From Saxidomus purpurata (lineage: Eukaryota; Mollusca; Bivalvia; Venerida; Veneridae): DNA of 64,000 nucleotides. Below the pieces are notes generated by a model. The model did no database searches. It saw only the letters and a list, made by a program, of their open reading frames with translations, and was not told the origin of the DNA. The first letter of the stretch is position 1, and the number at the start of each line of letters is the position of its first letter. This document shows positions 12,501-28,200 of the stretch, one piece after another. The DNA lies in assembly GCA_022818135.1 (NCBI GenBank), contig JAFMSR010000009.1:17822063-17886062 (forward strand). Reading direction: 5' to 3'. The position numbers were made by a program, and so were the translations under genes.

Positions 12501-15500
12501 ATCCGTGTTACAAACTCCGTCTTTGAAATTCGCCGAGTCTATTATTTTCAGTTTTATGATTGTTTATCAATTAACACCTTTGATAACAACCGAGACGAAC
12601 ATGTGTTAGTTGACACGTAGTGGCTAATTAGCTCCGCCTTCTTTCGTATATTAGCCAACAGACGACAATCGAGTTTTGACTGACGGCGAAATCGCCGAGA
12701 TTTGTAACCATGCTCCATCTACTTTCGTATGTTAGCCAATAGACGACTGTTTTTGATTGCCGAGACTTGTGACGCATAGGAAAAAATAAAAAGAATAATT
12801 TCCTGGTTTATGTGACATCAATTATGTACGTTTTTCGTATGAAAATACAAGACTTATCCAGTCAACGAAAAACGTTCCCTGAAAATCCACAAACCAGTCG
12901 GACTTGTGCTCTTGCAGTTTTTACTGGCTAATAAGAAAATCTAGTGGCCTCAGGCCAGCGGACCATCGCTAATTTCGAAGACTGTAGAATTATCATTGAT
13001 GCATCACAACTGAGTTTCCTGGAAAAAAATAAAACAAAAACATTGCTGCAGCGGGCATGTGCAGGTATATGCTGCACATGACAGTAAAAAAAATCTTTAA
13101 TTAATTTATAGTTATACATTTATTCTCGATTGCAAAAGGTCTTACAACTTAGATTAATCGCTCCCGAGGCACATTCAAGATGAAACCAATCTAGAAGAGA
13201 GAGAGAGGAAATATGTAAATATCAGTGGTTTTCCAAGGGAAAACCACCATGGCACTGGTGGGTATCAAACCCAGGACCTTTCGATCTTGAGGCGAACGCG
13301 CTGACATCTATTTGCTAAAGTGTTACAATTTTACGGATGTTTATTGTAGAGCATCAAACAGACTAGACGCCTTGGCTGATTGCACAGACTGTGATCTGGG
13401 TTATTACTGTCCCTACCAGAACATGACCACGACTGGTTCCCAGTGTACAGCCGGATATTATTGTTCCGGTAAATCTTCTGAAGCGGCACCAGTCAATGCA
13501 AGTTATGGTGATATTTGTCCAACAGGTAAACATTTTTTTCTGTTACTAGAAAATTGCAGAATTACTTGTGTTGTCTTGAGTAATATTATTGTTAGGATTT
13601 TGCTTGAATGTAACTGAACATACTTTTGATATCTTCAAGGTTGTTTACCAGAGTTATATCCCTTGAAATACCAAAATTCTACATTCTTTAGTCTGTGTCA
13701 CGCATAACTGCAAAACTTTATGACCTGGAGTCATGAAATCTTACATTAGTGTTGATTTATTAGGTGTTTATATGTGCACCTGAGGTTTTGTTTTTATGCC
13801 CCCGAAGGGTGGCATATTAAAATCGCACCGTCCGTCCGTCCGTCTGTCCGTCTGTCTGTGCGTCCCCACTTACAAATTCATGTCCGGACTGTAACTCTGT
13901 CATGCATTGAAGGATTTTAAAATAACTTGGCACACATGTCTAGCACATCAAGACAACGTGTCGCGTGCAAGACCCACATCCCTACCTCAAAGGTGAAGGT
14001 CACACTTGGAGTATGAAGGTTATGGAATCCTCTATATATGCACAAATTCGTGTCCGGACTGTAACTTTGTCATGCATTGAAGGATTTTAAAATAACTAGG
14101 CACACATGTCTAGCACATCAAGACGACGTGTCGCGTGCAAGACCCACGTCCCTAGCTCAAAGGTCAAGGTCACACTTAGAGTTTGAAGGTAATGGAATCC
14201 TGTATATATGCATATATGCACACATTCGTGTCCGGACTGTAACTTTGTCATGCCTTGAAGGATTTTAAAATAATTTGGCACACATGTCTAGCACATCAAG
14301 ACGACGTGTCATGTGCAAGACCCACATCCCTACCACAAAGGTCAAGGTCACACTTAGAGTTTATAGGTAATGGAATCCTGTATATATGCATACATTTGTG
14401 TCCGGACTGTAACTTTATTATGCTTTGAAGGATTTTAAAATAACTTGGCACAAATGTCTAGCACATCAAGCAGATGTGTTGCATGCAAGACCCAAGTCCC
14501 TACTTCAAAGGTCAAGGTCACACTTAGTGTTTAAAGTAATGGAATACTGTATGCATGATTACTCTGTCATGCATGGAAGGATTTTAAAATTACATAGCAC
14601 ATTTATTGAGCACATGGAGAGGACACAGACTGTGAGGCACCTCTTTCAGGGGCATTCGTCACTTGTGAGGGACAGCTCTTGTTAGTTATACCCAGTAGGG
14701 GCAGAGTTTATGGGCCTTGAATTAGTGAAAATAAGCATGTTTGAGTTTTTGTTGCATGTTACTAAAAGTGTACAGTTATGTTGATGAGGATGTTGTCTTG
14801 TGCACCTGAGGTTAATTTGTGGTTCTCATTAAAGATGGAATTACGGCTCTTGTAAAAAATGGCATTTTTGAACATATGTTGCATGTTACTTAAAGAAACC
14901 ATTTGATCTAGAGTAATGTTATGGTGATTAGAATGTAAAGTTATGACCCTTAAATTATTGAAACGCAACATTTTAGGACATTGACGTCCTAAGGACACGT
15001 CTCTAGATTTAAGGTGCTTTGCGCATTTACATTACTGTTCCGACAATTTTAAACTCAATCAATATTTCAAAATGAAGCACTTTAATCAAGTAAGGTAAAA
15101 AGTGCCAAAAGTTGTAGCTAGGCAGTAGTAGTTTTTAAATCTTGCATGAAAAATTTTGTACCATACAAAACGAAATGATTCAAAGGAATGAAAGTTAAGA
15201 AAAAGTTTCCTGTCACAGTCAGACTTGGTGATTATATTAACTTTTAGTTGATGTTGGTTATTCTGTAGTAAATAAAAATTACCTCTACAAGTTTTAGATT
15301 ACTGTTTACCATTTTCTTGCCAGGCTACTACTGTCCAACTGGTTCTTCATCGCCAACTGAATGTGCTGGTGGAACTTACGCTGACACGGCAGGTAGTGCA
15401 TTGTGTACACAGTGTCCGCAAGGCTTCTACTGTCCCCTTAACACAACTGACCCTTTCAGTTGCCCCATGGGATACTACTGTGTGGCTGGGCAGTCTTTGG

Positions 15501-18500
15501 ACAGCACACATCCGTGTCCTGTTGGAAAATTCAACAACCTGACTGAACGTTATGACTCCACAGACTGTGTCGACTGTCCAGCTGGGTGAGTCATTTGATT
15601 ATACATTATTTAAGGTCACGTAGAATCCACAGCTCCGTAATTAAATTTTCTGCTGAAATGTGTCAAGTATAAAGACTGTAATATCTATACCTCCATCAAA
15701 CAAGTTTGGGTGTGTATGGGATTTGTGCTCAGGAATCTGTATCCAATGTCATCATAAACTAAAATGTAGATCAGTATAACATCAGAAGCATTTGCTACAG
15801 TTGCTTAAAACTTTGTTCATTTGTATTTCGTCATTACAGTAAACTCTGTAAATAACAACTCCAGATATAAGGAACATTGGATATAAGGAACATATTTTCT
15901 GGGACAGATTTCGAGATCTTTTCTTCTTTATTAAATATGAAAATGCTATATAGATATGACATACCGAGGATATAAGGAAGAAATGGAAATGGTCCCAAGG
16001 AGTTGGTTTTATACGGAGTTCACTGTATACCATATAGTTCTCAAGTGGCTTGGCTAAGCTTTTGTGTCCATACATTTAATGTAGAGTGGGGGAACCTATG
16101 CTGGAGGTATTTTGAATGTATATCAGCTGTTCAGAAAGTAGGAAATCCTAACCATTTTGATTTGCATCAGCGAAAACATAATGTTATCCCTGCTAAATCG
16201 AAACAAGATGTTGATGTGCGTCATCACGTGACAATGTCGTTCTGGGAGCTATTGACAGGACACATGTCAAAACTTAAAATTTCACCACGAAGTGAACCAA
16301 TGCTGGCGGTATGTGATATTTGACAACCAACAGGTGGGAAACAGTTTTAGAGCCTAAATATTAACTAACAAGAGATAACAGTTTCCGTAGAATATATATT
16401 TTTATACAAAATAAATAAGTTTTATCAAAAATGCTAACTTTAACTGGGGTGATTTTGATGTCTATATTTAAGAATTTTTCTAGCGCAATGTATTGAGTAC
16501 AATTGATGGCTGCTGTGACATCACAGAGCTGCACGCGCAGCTATCACTACGTTTGCTTTAAAAGCATTTCATCGACTGTCAATGCTGAATGTACCCTGAA
16601 AATTTTTTCTTCATCTGTTTTTCTGAGATACCACCAGCATAGGGATACCTCCAGCATAGGTTCCACCACTCTACATACTTTAAACTCTGTTTATTACAAA
16701 TCTGGATATATTGAAACTCTGGATATAAGGATCATATATCTGCCCAAGATTTTTTTCTATCTTTATTTTAAATGTACTTGTTATATGGATATAACAAAAC
16801 TTCGGATATAAGAAACTGATTTAAATGGTCCCAATGAGTTAGTTATAAACAAAGTTTACTGTACACTAAAAATAATTTGTCTTAATGAGTCAAGGTACAT
16901 ACATGGGGTATGCAGTGAAAATTGTAATGTGTTTGGCATATTGAAGGCTCTAATTGAACTTTGCAGTCTTGCCCAGAGTGCATTTAAATGTAGCCTGCTG
17001 TAACTGTTGTTTGCATTATATTCCACTGTGACAATGTTTGTCTTCTTGTCACCACCCACCCATCCAAAACCATTCATACATGTGCTTACATACACACATA
17101 CACTTTCCCCGTAATAAGCTTGAATCATGAAATATCTATTTACATGTTCAGTGAACTCTATTCTGTAAAGTATAACAAACACATTTTGGAGCATTTAAAT
17201 TTATTTTGTTCCTAAGATATGTCTAGGGTATGTCATATCCATAATACATTTTCATATGGAATAAAGAATGTAAAAATTGGACCGAGAAAATAGTTCCTTA
17301 TATCCAGAGTTTGGCTATATCCAGAGTTTGGCTATATCCAGAGTTTGGCTTTATCCTGAGTTTAGCATACTGTGCTTATTTTTGACAAGTGCGGTTTATT
17401 TGTTGTGAGTTTCATTTTGAAATTTTTACTTACAGGTTCTACTGCGACTCACAGGGTCTAGGTGCCCCTACAGGGCAGTGTGACCCAGGTTGGTACTGTA
17501 CAGGTGCAGCAGTATCAGCACAGCCGACAGCTAGTGCCCAGGGCGGGATATGTACCGCAGGTACCTATTGTCCAATGGGAAGTGCAGCCGCAATACCATG
17601 TGATCCAGGACATTTTTGTGCCAACGATGGTAAGGTGCTTAAGTTATCATTGCTGGATAGAGAAGAGTACTTGAATATTCTTAGGCAAAAAAAATGTGTT
17701 TCCAGTTTCTTAACTGACCTTAACTTTTACCTGAGAACACTTTTTGTGAGAAAATTATCAAAAAGGCCAATTTTCCAAGTGTTTCAGAGCAAAAAAGGCA
17801 AAATAAAAAAACAAAAACCCCTTTCGTCCGACAGACTGACCTTAAATTTTTGGTACCAGGAACACACATTTATTATATACCTTTAAATATTTTGTTAAAA
17901 CTACAACCTTTATTTAACCATCAAATACGGCCTGACAGAAAAAAAATCCATATTGTATGTATGTTCAATATGGACAGTGCAGTATTATTTGTAAAAGTGC
18001 ATTCAATTGGCCCTAAAATACACATGACGTTAATAACGTCGCTTTTGACTAGGTCATTACTACTTGTTTGTACGATGACATCAATAAAATGACGTTACAC
18101 ACTACGTATATTTCGCGCTAAAAAGAGTTTTTCTTCAATTTTATGTTTAAAATGTCATTTTAAGTAAGTCATTTCGCGCAACCAAGTGTCAAAAGGTATA
18201 TAATAAAAGGGTTATTAGTATAGTAATGTGATCCAAAAGCTACGCACTTGTGTGATCCGACGCAGGACTCGAGCAAATCCAGCATGCTGGATCACGTTAC
18301 TATCCTAATAACCCTATTATATTTTTCAAGGGTATATTCTTTGAACACAGTGGACACTTGTTATTTTAACCTCTGTTGAATCAAATTCCTTCCAATCTTA
18401 AACATGTAGGACTGGTATACCGGTATATTGCAGTACACAGAGAGAGAGCTGTAGTGAATGAGCTACTCACTTTACACATTGCTATGTTTATAAATCAGAA

Positions 18501-19206
18501 AAAGAAGATTATGTTTTACCATCTTTGCCACTCTTTGGTAACAAATGTAATATAACTTGCCAATAGGAGTGATCGTGTTTGCAAACAAAACCCGGTATTG
18601 CGCAATAATTTCTACTGATAAGAGATAGATGCGGTGGGCAGCGGTCGGTAGTCCGTGTTTTTGAATGTTAGCGGATGTTTTAGACCATAACTTTTTTAAA
18701 ACAAAAGATATTTTAAAATGTTTTATATCACTGGAAAGCTAATAAAATATACCTTTTATTCATTATTTTCAATTTTTGTTAAGATTCAAAATGAAAAATT
18801 CGTGAGCGAGTAACTTACACTGTTTTCATAAATGGTTATAGCAGCAACAAGCCGTTACGAAAAATCAAGTCTCATTAAAAACGGTATTTCTTTCAAAAGA
18901 GATATTTTGATGTAAAAATATGAGTATCAAGAGCATGTCATAACTTTTTGAATTTTAAAAAACCTTCAGATAGCAAAAGATTTATAGAAATTAAAATTTT
19001 TTCCTAAAAAGCATTGTAAACACAACTGTTATTCCCCCCCAGCAACCTTATAAAAATTGCCGGGGGGCCCCCCCCCCCCCCCCCCCCCATATGTAGAGAC
19101 CCCTTTCCCCCCCCCCCCCCCCCCCCCCCCCCCCCTTAGCTTTCAAGCGTTTTGGATCATTTTCAACCCCCCCCTATACACCCCCCCCCCCCCCTTTTCC
19201 TCCCCC

Positions 19207-19281
<75 letters not shown>

Positions 19282-22200
19282 TGGATCAGCAATCCAATAT
19301 AATCTTTTTTTCTTTTTTTTTTTTTTCTCCCCCCCCCAAAAAAAAAAAAAAAAAATTTTTTTCCCCCCCCCCCCACAGTGGGGTGCATAGCGTTCACTTG
19401 TCCGTCCTTCTTGTGAACGCAACTCCCCTAAACCGGATGGCAGATTTTGCAAACTTCCAGGGATGAACAACCTTAATGTGTAGATGGTAGTAAGGAAGGA
19501 TTTCGCGACCAAATTTAACGATTATGGCCCTTTGTTGATTTTTCACTAATATCTTGTGAACACAATACCCCTCCTCCCCTGAAACCGGATGGCAGATTTT
19601 GCTTAAACTAAATCCAGGGATGAACAACCTTAATGTGTAGATGGTTAGAAAAGAAAGGAAAATTTTTGCTGCACCAAATTTAACAGAATTATGGCCCTTT
19701 TGTTGATTTTTTTCACTATATACTATGTAGAAATTTTGTAAACGCAAACTCCTCTTAAACCGGATGGCAGTTTTGCTTAAACTTCCGGTGAACAACCTTA
19801 ATCTTTAGATGGCATAAAGGAAGAATATTTTGCTGCCATTTAACAAATTATGGCCCTTTGTTTTTTTAGTATCAAAATAGAATTTTGTGAACATAACCTT
19901 AAACTGTTGGCAATTTTTAAATCGGAAAACCTTAATGTGTAGATGGTAGAAAGGAAGGAATTTTTTTAGAAATTTACAAATTATCCCTTTTTTTTCACTA
20001 TATACCATATAGCATTTTGTAAACACCTAACTCATGGCAGATTTGCTAAACTTCCAGGTACAGCTTTACAATTTAATGTTTTTAATTCACAATTTAACAC
20101 AATTATGGCCCTTTGTTGATTTTTCACATCACTTCCTGTATATTATTTAAATTTTTTATTTCAAAATTTTTTTCCCCCCCTTTGTTGTTTTTCAACCATA
20201 AAAAATTGAACATAATTTTACATTTGTAATTTAATTTAACATGTACATAAGGTTACCTGTAGACATTTGGTATATGTACGAAATGAAACAGTGGAATGAA
20301 GTCTTGTAATGCTGGATAGTTACTGTTTTCCAATTTAGTCTTCCTGTCTTTGCACCCCTAGTATTCTTACAGGACAAGACAGTACGAACGGGTCTTGTAA
20401 TGCTGGATATTACTGTTCCAATAGCTCCACTACGGCTGCACCGGTTGAACAATCTTATGGTAAGTAATTGATTTGTAAATGTTACAGTCATTACTAAATT
20501 AGTCAATTCTGAGCACATAGTAACACGTTAGAACCACAGATATGTTTAAAAAGTCTCTCTCAGCTTGTTTTGGGAAGTTTAGCTGGTACTCTGAATGTTA
20601 AGAAGGTGTATTCATTGTGTACACATTTAATATTTGGAGCTAGGCAAGATCTTGTTTCAAAATTAAGAAATATATCATATTAAGTTACAGATTTTGAGCA
20701 ATATTGTAAAAGTCTTTATATTCACCAGTTACCTATTTTGTGATTTGACAATTTTGTTTTTATTCAGGAGTTAGGGAGCACTATTTTGTGTATAATCATT
20801 ATGTATTTTCAATTTAAGCAAGTTTGATGAATAAACGCAATACTTCTATCACGAAAATTAGCAAAATCAAAAACCTCATGAAAAACCAACTTTTACACTG
20901 TTGTAAATATGTCAATTGATTAATTGATTAAATTTTACAGGAGACATGTGCGCTGCTGGTCAGTACTGCCCTACCGGAAGCTCTGCAGGAACAAACTGCC
21001 CACCTGGCACGTACTTGCCAACAAAAGGCGCCCAGTCTGATACAGAGTGTATGCAGTGTACACAAGGTAGCTACTGTGATGGCTACGGTAACACAGCTCC
21101 TGATGGCCAGTGTGATGGCGGGTATTACTGCCCTGCAGGCATGAATGTGTCCAATCCTGTAGAATACACATGTAGTGAAGGTATGTAACATTTGTTATCA
21201 AATATCAATTGTATGTAGAGCTTAATTGTTCCAATTTCATACAGATGTAGTTGGGGCAAAGCTCTAAGCTTTTTTCAGCAAAGAATTCTTTTGATAAAAT
21301 TATCTGTAAACATTATTTAAAGGGGATACCTAAGATTCCTTTTTGTTTGAACATTTGACCATGGCAGCAGTCTGTCTTTCTGCTTAAAAAAATTGTCGTG
21401 AGAATTTAACCTCATTTTTTTTTCAAGAATTACAATGTAACTTGGTAGAGAATAATCATTATCTCCATGAAGGATAGATGTGTGTGACCTACATTCTGGT
21501 TCCTGTCTTAAGTCATGGCAGAGTTATGGCCCTTAAACTTCTGCAATTTTGTATTACTATCCAAGCAGTGTAATAGGGGTTTGTATGTCAACTTAGCTCC
21601 AGTGCTAGCAAAGATTTCAGATATAATCAGTTTTTTTCTTTTAAGATATATGTAACAAACAGTATTTATCAAAGGGTTTGCATTTTGTTTTCACTTTTTA
21701 ATGACCTATTTTTGTATTGTGCTGTGAAGTATTTTATTGAAAGTAAACATGTGGTACCGTGTTTTAGGACATAACTGCCCCGTTGGTAGTCATGAAGAGA
21801 TTCGGTGTTTGTCCGGTACGTACCAGGACGAGACCGGACAGTCCACATGTAAGACATGCCCGGAAGGATACTACTGTGACAACACAATAGCCCCCGTGGT
21901 CCTTTTCAACAACACTATATGTGAACAAGGTAAAATATAATACTTTCACTTTAAAGGTGAATTTAAGGAACTTTGTAGATGGTCAGTCTATATTGGAAAA
22001 GCATGCATTGCTTTTTTCTATAATTTCTTTTTTTTCTGGAGAAGTTTTGAGTTACAGTCATAGAGATGAGAGTAAGAACTTAGCATTCTAATATGTTGCA
22101 GCTGTTGTTTTAGAAAAAAGTTATGAAATTTGTTTTTTGGTCTTAATTAATATAACTATCAAACTTTCTTTTTCTATTTCAGGGTATTACTGTCCCAATG

Positions 22201-25200
22201 GAACAGAATACAGTACTCGGTATAGATGTCCTGTGGGCACATATGGTAACAGTACAGGTCTTATACAGATATCAGAATGTACGCCATGTCCAGGAGGTTA
22301 CTATTGTGATCAAGAGGCTCAGACCACGTACACACAGCTTTGTAATCCAGGGTGAGTTTGTCATTTATATCCTTTATGGTAAAGTATAAAATCCTTAGAC
22401 AATATCTTGCTAAATTTCTAAAATGGACTTGCCCATTCTTTAGTCTGGACAGTATTATTTATATTTCAAAGTGGTGCTTACTTTAAAGCTACTGACTTAA
22501 TTGCAAACAGTACAGACTATGGTTAAACTGCATGGAAGTGCAGGTTGATTATGATCTGCATGTGGCGGGAAGGTAGAATCACCACCAGCAGGATATTGCT
22601 TAGAGTACACACACTATGACTGCTTATTGGTAGAATTTTCAGAATTATTTGTTGACTTTAATGCATATTGCTTCAGCTGAAGCCTGAAGGTAATGTAATA
22701 AACTTCATGACCGTGTACAAATGTTTTCAATTTATTTTTAGATTCTACTGTCGTCAAGGTGCAGAGACTGGGACTCCAATGGAAGATGCCGATGCTTATG
22801 AGTGTCCAGTCGGTCACTACTGTCCAGTGCAGACAAGTGACCCTCAGAAATGTCCAGCTGGGACTTACTCAAATAATGTGCGTTTGACAGCGGAATCTGA
22901 ATGTACAGATTGTCCAGCTGGGTCGTACTGTGGAGAACTGAACATGACAACAACAAGCGGACTGTGTTATGCTGGATATTACTGTCCTAATGGTTCTGAT
23001 AGTGCAACAGAGCTAGACTGTCCCACTGGACATTACTGTGGAAATGGGACTGGTACACCATCACCTTGTCCAAAAGGTCAGACTGTGTTAAATTTGTTTG
23101 GGTCATTAGCTGTCAGTCTTCTTTTATCACCGTGAAAGAACCTAAATTGTACTCACTAAGCTGGGAACCAATGTGATTTATCCTTTTCCATCATTCATCT
23201 GTGTGTAAATATATCTGCCTGTTCAATAGGAAGAATCTTAATTGGCTAAAATGAGTATAATGAACAGTTCAAGCTATTGCCTTACAAAGGACAGACATGG
23301 TCCTTAGTCCTTCTGTGTCCTGTGTCCATAGTCCTAACTGTAAATCACAAAATATTTGTAAGAACTTTATTTTTGTGTTTTTTCTTAAGAGAGCATTCTT
23401 TCGTTAATTCATCCTTTTGCCAATTCTAAGTTCTCTGTTAATGAACGATTTCTTGAAACAAATGGGATATATATTATTTACTGATTATTGCAGGCACATA
23501 TGCGAACCAGACGAATCTCATGTATGAAAGCGAATGTGATGATTGTCCAGGGGGATACTATTGTCTGGAGGAAGGTCTGACACTGCCCAGTGGTCAGTGT
23601 GGGGAAGGTAATATATATACATGTGTTTTGCACCTCTTTTCAGGTGTTGCATCAAGATATACAGTTGCTCATATCTGTATAGTCTTGTTATTTCTTAGAA
23701 ACAGAATACAAACATATTGTTGTTACCTTTAAATTTACCACAAAGGAAACATTTATGAATGTTCTGTTTTTACCAAGTTCAAAAAGCATTGTAGCATTTT
23801 TATCATTATTTATCATAAAGCATTTAGATCCTGTTACATCCTGTTACCTAGAAGTAAAGCTGTAAAATCCAGTTGTTTTCCAAAATGAAAGATTTACATC
23901 CATTTGTTTCATAGAAGTATAAAGATTTTTAACAGTTTTTTGTTTCTTAGAAACATGGCATTTATATCCTGTTGTTACCAAATACTCTGTTGCTATCCAG
24001 AAGCAGAGATTTACCCTCTGTTGCTACCCAGTTTTAACATTCTGCTATTAAATGAATGAAGTTATGAGCAAGCAAATATAACTGTATGATTTTACCTTTT
24101 TAACAGTCACGTTTTATAATGTTAGCGACCATTTATAACCTTAGATACTGATTCAATGAGGTAATCACCAAACAGTTTTATTCCTATTCTTACACAAAAT
24201 GTGATTGTTCAATTTTGGAGCTGTATATATTCTATCTAACAGTCGCAAATTTGAATGACGTAACCAATCAGAATAAAGCTTAGTGTCATGTTTTGTGTTA
24301 CAGGTTACTTCTGTCCTGTGGGAACAATTTATGAGCAACCAAATGCCACGTTCTGTCCTGTAGGTCACTACTGTCCTAGCGGATCGTCCCAGGCCCTCCC
24401 ATGCTCTAACTATACAGAGGTAAGCTGAACGATGTTCTGCCTATTTTTATGAAGTTATAATTATACTGAGTTTATTGTAATTATAAAATTTATGTTCAAA
24501 ATTACATGTTTTATATGAGTAATTATAAACTTTCATAAAGGTGAACCATACACATGCATCAGAATGTAATGAATGCCCCGCTGGATATTACTGTGATTCT
24601 GGAATTGGAGAGAAAACGATTTGTCCGGCCGGTTACTACTGCCCAGCAGGTACCGGTGTCAACTGGCAAGCGTGTCCTAGAGGTACCTACAGCAATACAA
24701 CAGGACTTTATGATACTAGTCAGTGTACACCATGTGACTCAGCGAAATATTGCGAGACTGAGCACCTGACTGAACCTACAGGTATAATATTGTTAACATG
24801 AATAACATATGAAAGGTGGTCAAATGGTTAAAGTGGTTGACTTGAAACTACTATAACCTCTCATAGATTGTGGGTCATGGGTTTGAGCCCAGCTGCTGAC
24901 AATTTCTCTTCATGTGAGAAAGTTGGCAGTTTTTTATTGAGGAAAGGCATCTAGTACAAGTTATGATAATGGTAAGGTAAACTGCCGTCTGTAAAAATGA
25001 CAGAAATATGGTTGAAGTGGACGTTAAACTCCTACAACAATGAAAATTGGGTACCGATTTCAGTATTTTGATGAACTCTAACTTTTATAAGTAACTTCCA
25101 TTGCTGAGATATTTTCAGTTACAAAATAAACATTTTTAACCAGGTTTTCCGAAGGAAAAATCCTGGTTATTAGATTGGGGTATGACGGCGGGCGGGCGGG

Positions 25201-28200
25201 CGGGCAATTTCTTCTGTGCGCAACTCCTCCTACATTTCTCAACAGATTTCAACCAAACTTTCACAGAAGTATTGTCATGAAGTGCCCTGGCGCATATTGT
25301 CGGGGTTTTGTGATTCGGTCATTTTTGACAGAATTATGGCCCTTTGTTTTTTTTTCACATGTAATTCTTCTGTGCGCAACTCCTCCTACATTTCTCAACG
25401 GATTTCAACCAAACTTTCACAGAAGTATTGTCATGAAGTGCCCTGGCGCATATACAACGCGTTGCAGTTGGGTTTGCCCGCACGCTATCTTGGCAATCAT
25501 TACAGTTATAATCTTACGTCACTCATAGCGCGAATTTGAAACTATTATTAGAGCTAGTTTATAGGTTAACTCCTCCCCATTCAAGGACATTTAGGTACGA
25601 GCGTTCACGTCGTCAATTTGCTCCGCCCAAAAACTTGCACGGTAAGCTACTGAACGATCTTCACTTAAGTATTTTAATGCAAGTGGCAATCAGTATTTAG
25701 TAAGGTTGAATATAGGGTTCTTTGCATATTTTGGAGTGACTTTGAGAGAAATTATATAGATCTAGACTATTTTATTTAAAATGTTGATTAATACTCCTTT
25801 AAACGAGATCTCTTTTAATCACAGCGATTGAGCTACGGTATCATTCATTGCATTTAATTTAAGTGTACTACAAAGGAAGACACCGAAATAGGGGTGTACC
25901 CGTCGTTAGTACAGGTCCGTCGTAAGTTTATGAATTATAATACAGGTAAATTATGTTTGCGGAACTTTACATAATTCATAATGACGTCTGGTGAACAAAA
26001 ATATATTGTAATGCTTTTTTTTCATAAAATGCGTTTTCAGTCTGTTTCTCATACAAAATGTCAACGAAACCAACTAAATTTACGAAATTATCAATATTTG
26101 AGTACACCGATAATTGATATAGCAGCACCTATCTGTAAACGTGAAAAATAGGTTTGTCTCCGGCAGTACTGGAACTCTGAACCTTTATTTCGCAAAGCGT
26201 CACCACAAAAGCAAGGTCATGGACAAGAGTAGAAGTGTCGTATTCTACTGACATACTTGTATCTAGTGCCGTATTCTACCAACATACTAGTATCTAGTGT
26301 CGTATTCTACTGACATATCACGTGCATCTGAAAATGCTTGCCTGCCAAAATCTTAACTTGTATACATACGGTCATTTTCTGTTGTGTTATCACAACCAAG
26401 TTTCCTTTCTATACTGCAGACAGTGAATACGGATATTTTCGCTTATGAACTGTGTTTTTACTTTCAAAGTCAATGGTTTCTCCCTTCCTTCAATCTTCGG
26501 AGTGGGGTCGGGTTGTTGAGTCTGAGAAAAAATTCCAAAGCAATGAACAGAGACGTAGTTACTTCGGACATAAAAATGAAATGGCAGGCATGGCAGTCGG
26601 ACCGGTAGTTTATTGACGATTATCTAATTGATTGTACTTTATCTCATACATTTACATGTATTTCCATTCTTTTATATGCCAACCCATGAAGTGTATGTTG
26701 GATGTCTAACAGTAAACTGTTACAGTTCGCAAGATGAGTGTAGGATACTGCACTCTGACCAATGCAATTTACAACCAGGTGTCACGCATGAGCGAAATGT
26801 TGGACACATGACTTCAGAGTTACACGATTACTCAAAACATTGTTTAACTCTTTGACTAACTACAATTTTTTTGGCTATTGTTCACTTTTTGGTGCAGAAA
26901 CATTCGACCAATGATAAAGAAAACATTTAAAGAATCTGCGGGAGTCAAACATTTTGTTTTGCACTGACCGCTGTGTCGTCAGTGTCACTGAAGTAAAATG
27001 TACACACTAATCTTAGACTAATAAATCCTTGATATACTTATGCACACTAATTTATTTCCAGTGTCAATGGCTATCCACATACCCATAATTATGATAATCA
27101 TTAGTAAATTTCTAGGACATATGATTAACTCACGCATGCACGCGAGACGGTGAACTCACAAGAAGTTTTCGGAAAGACATTTAATGTACACATGTAGCAA
27201 TGCATAGTAATGTATATAGTAAATTGTACGTATACGAGAACTTGTGCATATTACTTATACTTAAAATAAACAAAAACAAGTTATATGTGACGATTATGTT
27301 GGTGGAGTGCTGCTGTATATGTTCAACCGATAGTACAGCAGGGGTGTGGAATTCCTATGTCCGACTTTTGTGACACGGGATTTTCTGCCGTCGGACAGGC
27401 GGATTTTTCTGTCCCGGTTGTCCGCTTTGAGGGGAAAATGAGAAACGAATAAATAATGTACGAAAGTCATGTTTACGCCGAGACCCTCTAGATATATTTG
27501 CACTAGATTCTATTGGGAAAACCTTTTAATTTTGAGAGCGCGCTGGTTGTGTTTTTCTGTTTTTTGTATGTACATGTATTCCCTCGAGGATTAGCCTCAA
27601 TATTTCGACTGCAAGACAGACCCATTTTACAACTGACGTTACATCTAGTCTGTCTTTGCTAAGGGCAGCCATCGTACATAGCAAAAAGCTCTTGCGCACA
27701 ATTAGTTGGGCTACTCGTGGAGGTACGCAATAAAACTTTCATAGTCCATTTCGTATGTTTGGAGAAAGTTCTATCTAGCTACTCCATTGTAATTAAAGTG
27801 CACATTAATATCTACAATATCCGATATTGATTCTGTCATGACTTTAATATTTTCTTTCCACCTTTTTCGGATCAAATGAGTGCATGTATGCGGTTTAGGC
27901 AGAACGTGACGTCAGAATCAAATAAAGACTGATCGCATGCGCCCCTATTTGGCCTTGTCATTGAAAGTACGGAGGGGAGGAGTTAACCGATATATACATG
28001 CTCTATTAATAGTTTCAGATTCGCCTTTGTGTGACGTAAGATTGTAACTCTATTGATTGCTAAAACAGCGTAAGGGCAAACCCAACTGCAACGCGTTGTA
28101 TTCCGGGTTTTGTGATTTGGTCATTTTTGACAGAATTATGGCCCTTTGTTTTTTTTCACATATGTAATTCTTCTGTGCGCAACTCCTTCTACACTTCTCA

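Larger units (their letters stand above)
10452..13349 (+). other. Intron 10 (2.9 kb)
   Basis: Holds a gatcatgatc-repeat fragment near 10603-10680, a degenerate tandem repeat (10968-11150), a paired ttcgtat-ttagccaa-agacgac repeat near 12643 and 12722, and a reverse SINE at the end. A frame of about 98 codons at 12313-12606 has no recognisable domain and is probably chance. Confidence 0.6.

Noticed and set aside
12313..12606. 98-codon plus-strand frame in intron 10
   Set aside because: No domain recognised, no codon or motif support, within an intron of the giant gene.
19057..19512. Proline- or glycine-rich frames on both strands
   Set aside because: They are translations of poly-C/poly-G runs in a damaged low-complexity region.
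25453..28100. Possible transposase in the nested element
   Set aside because: Frames are under about 75 codons with no D-D-E/D pattern or helix-turn-helix that I can recognise.
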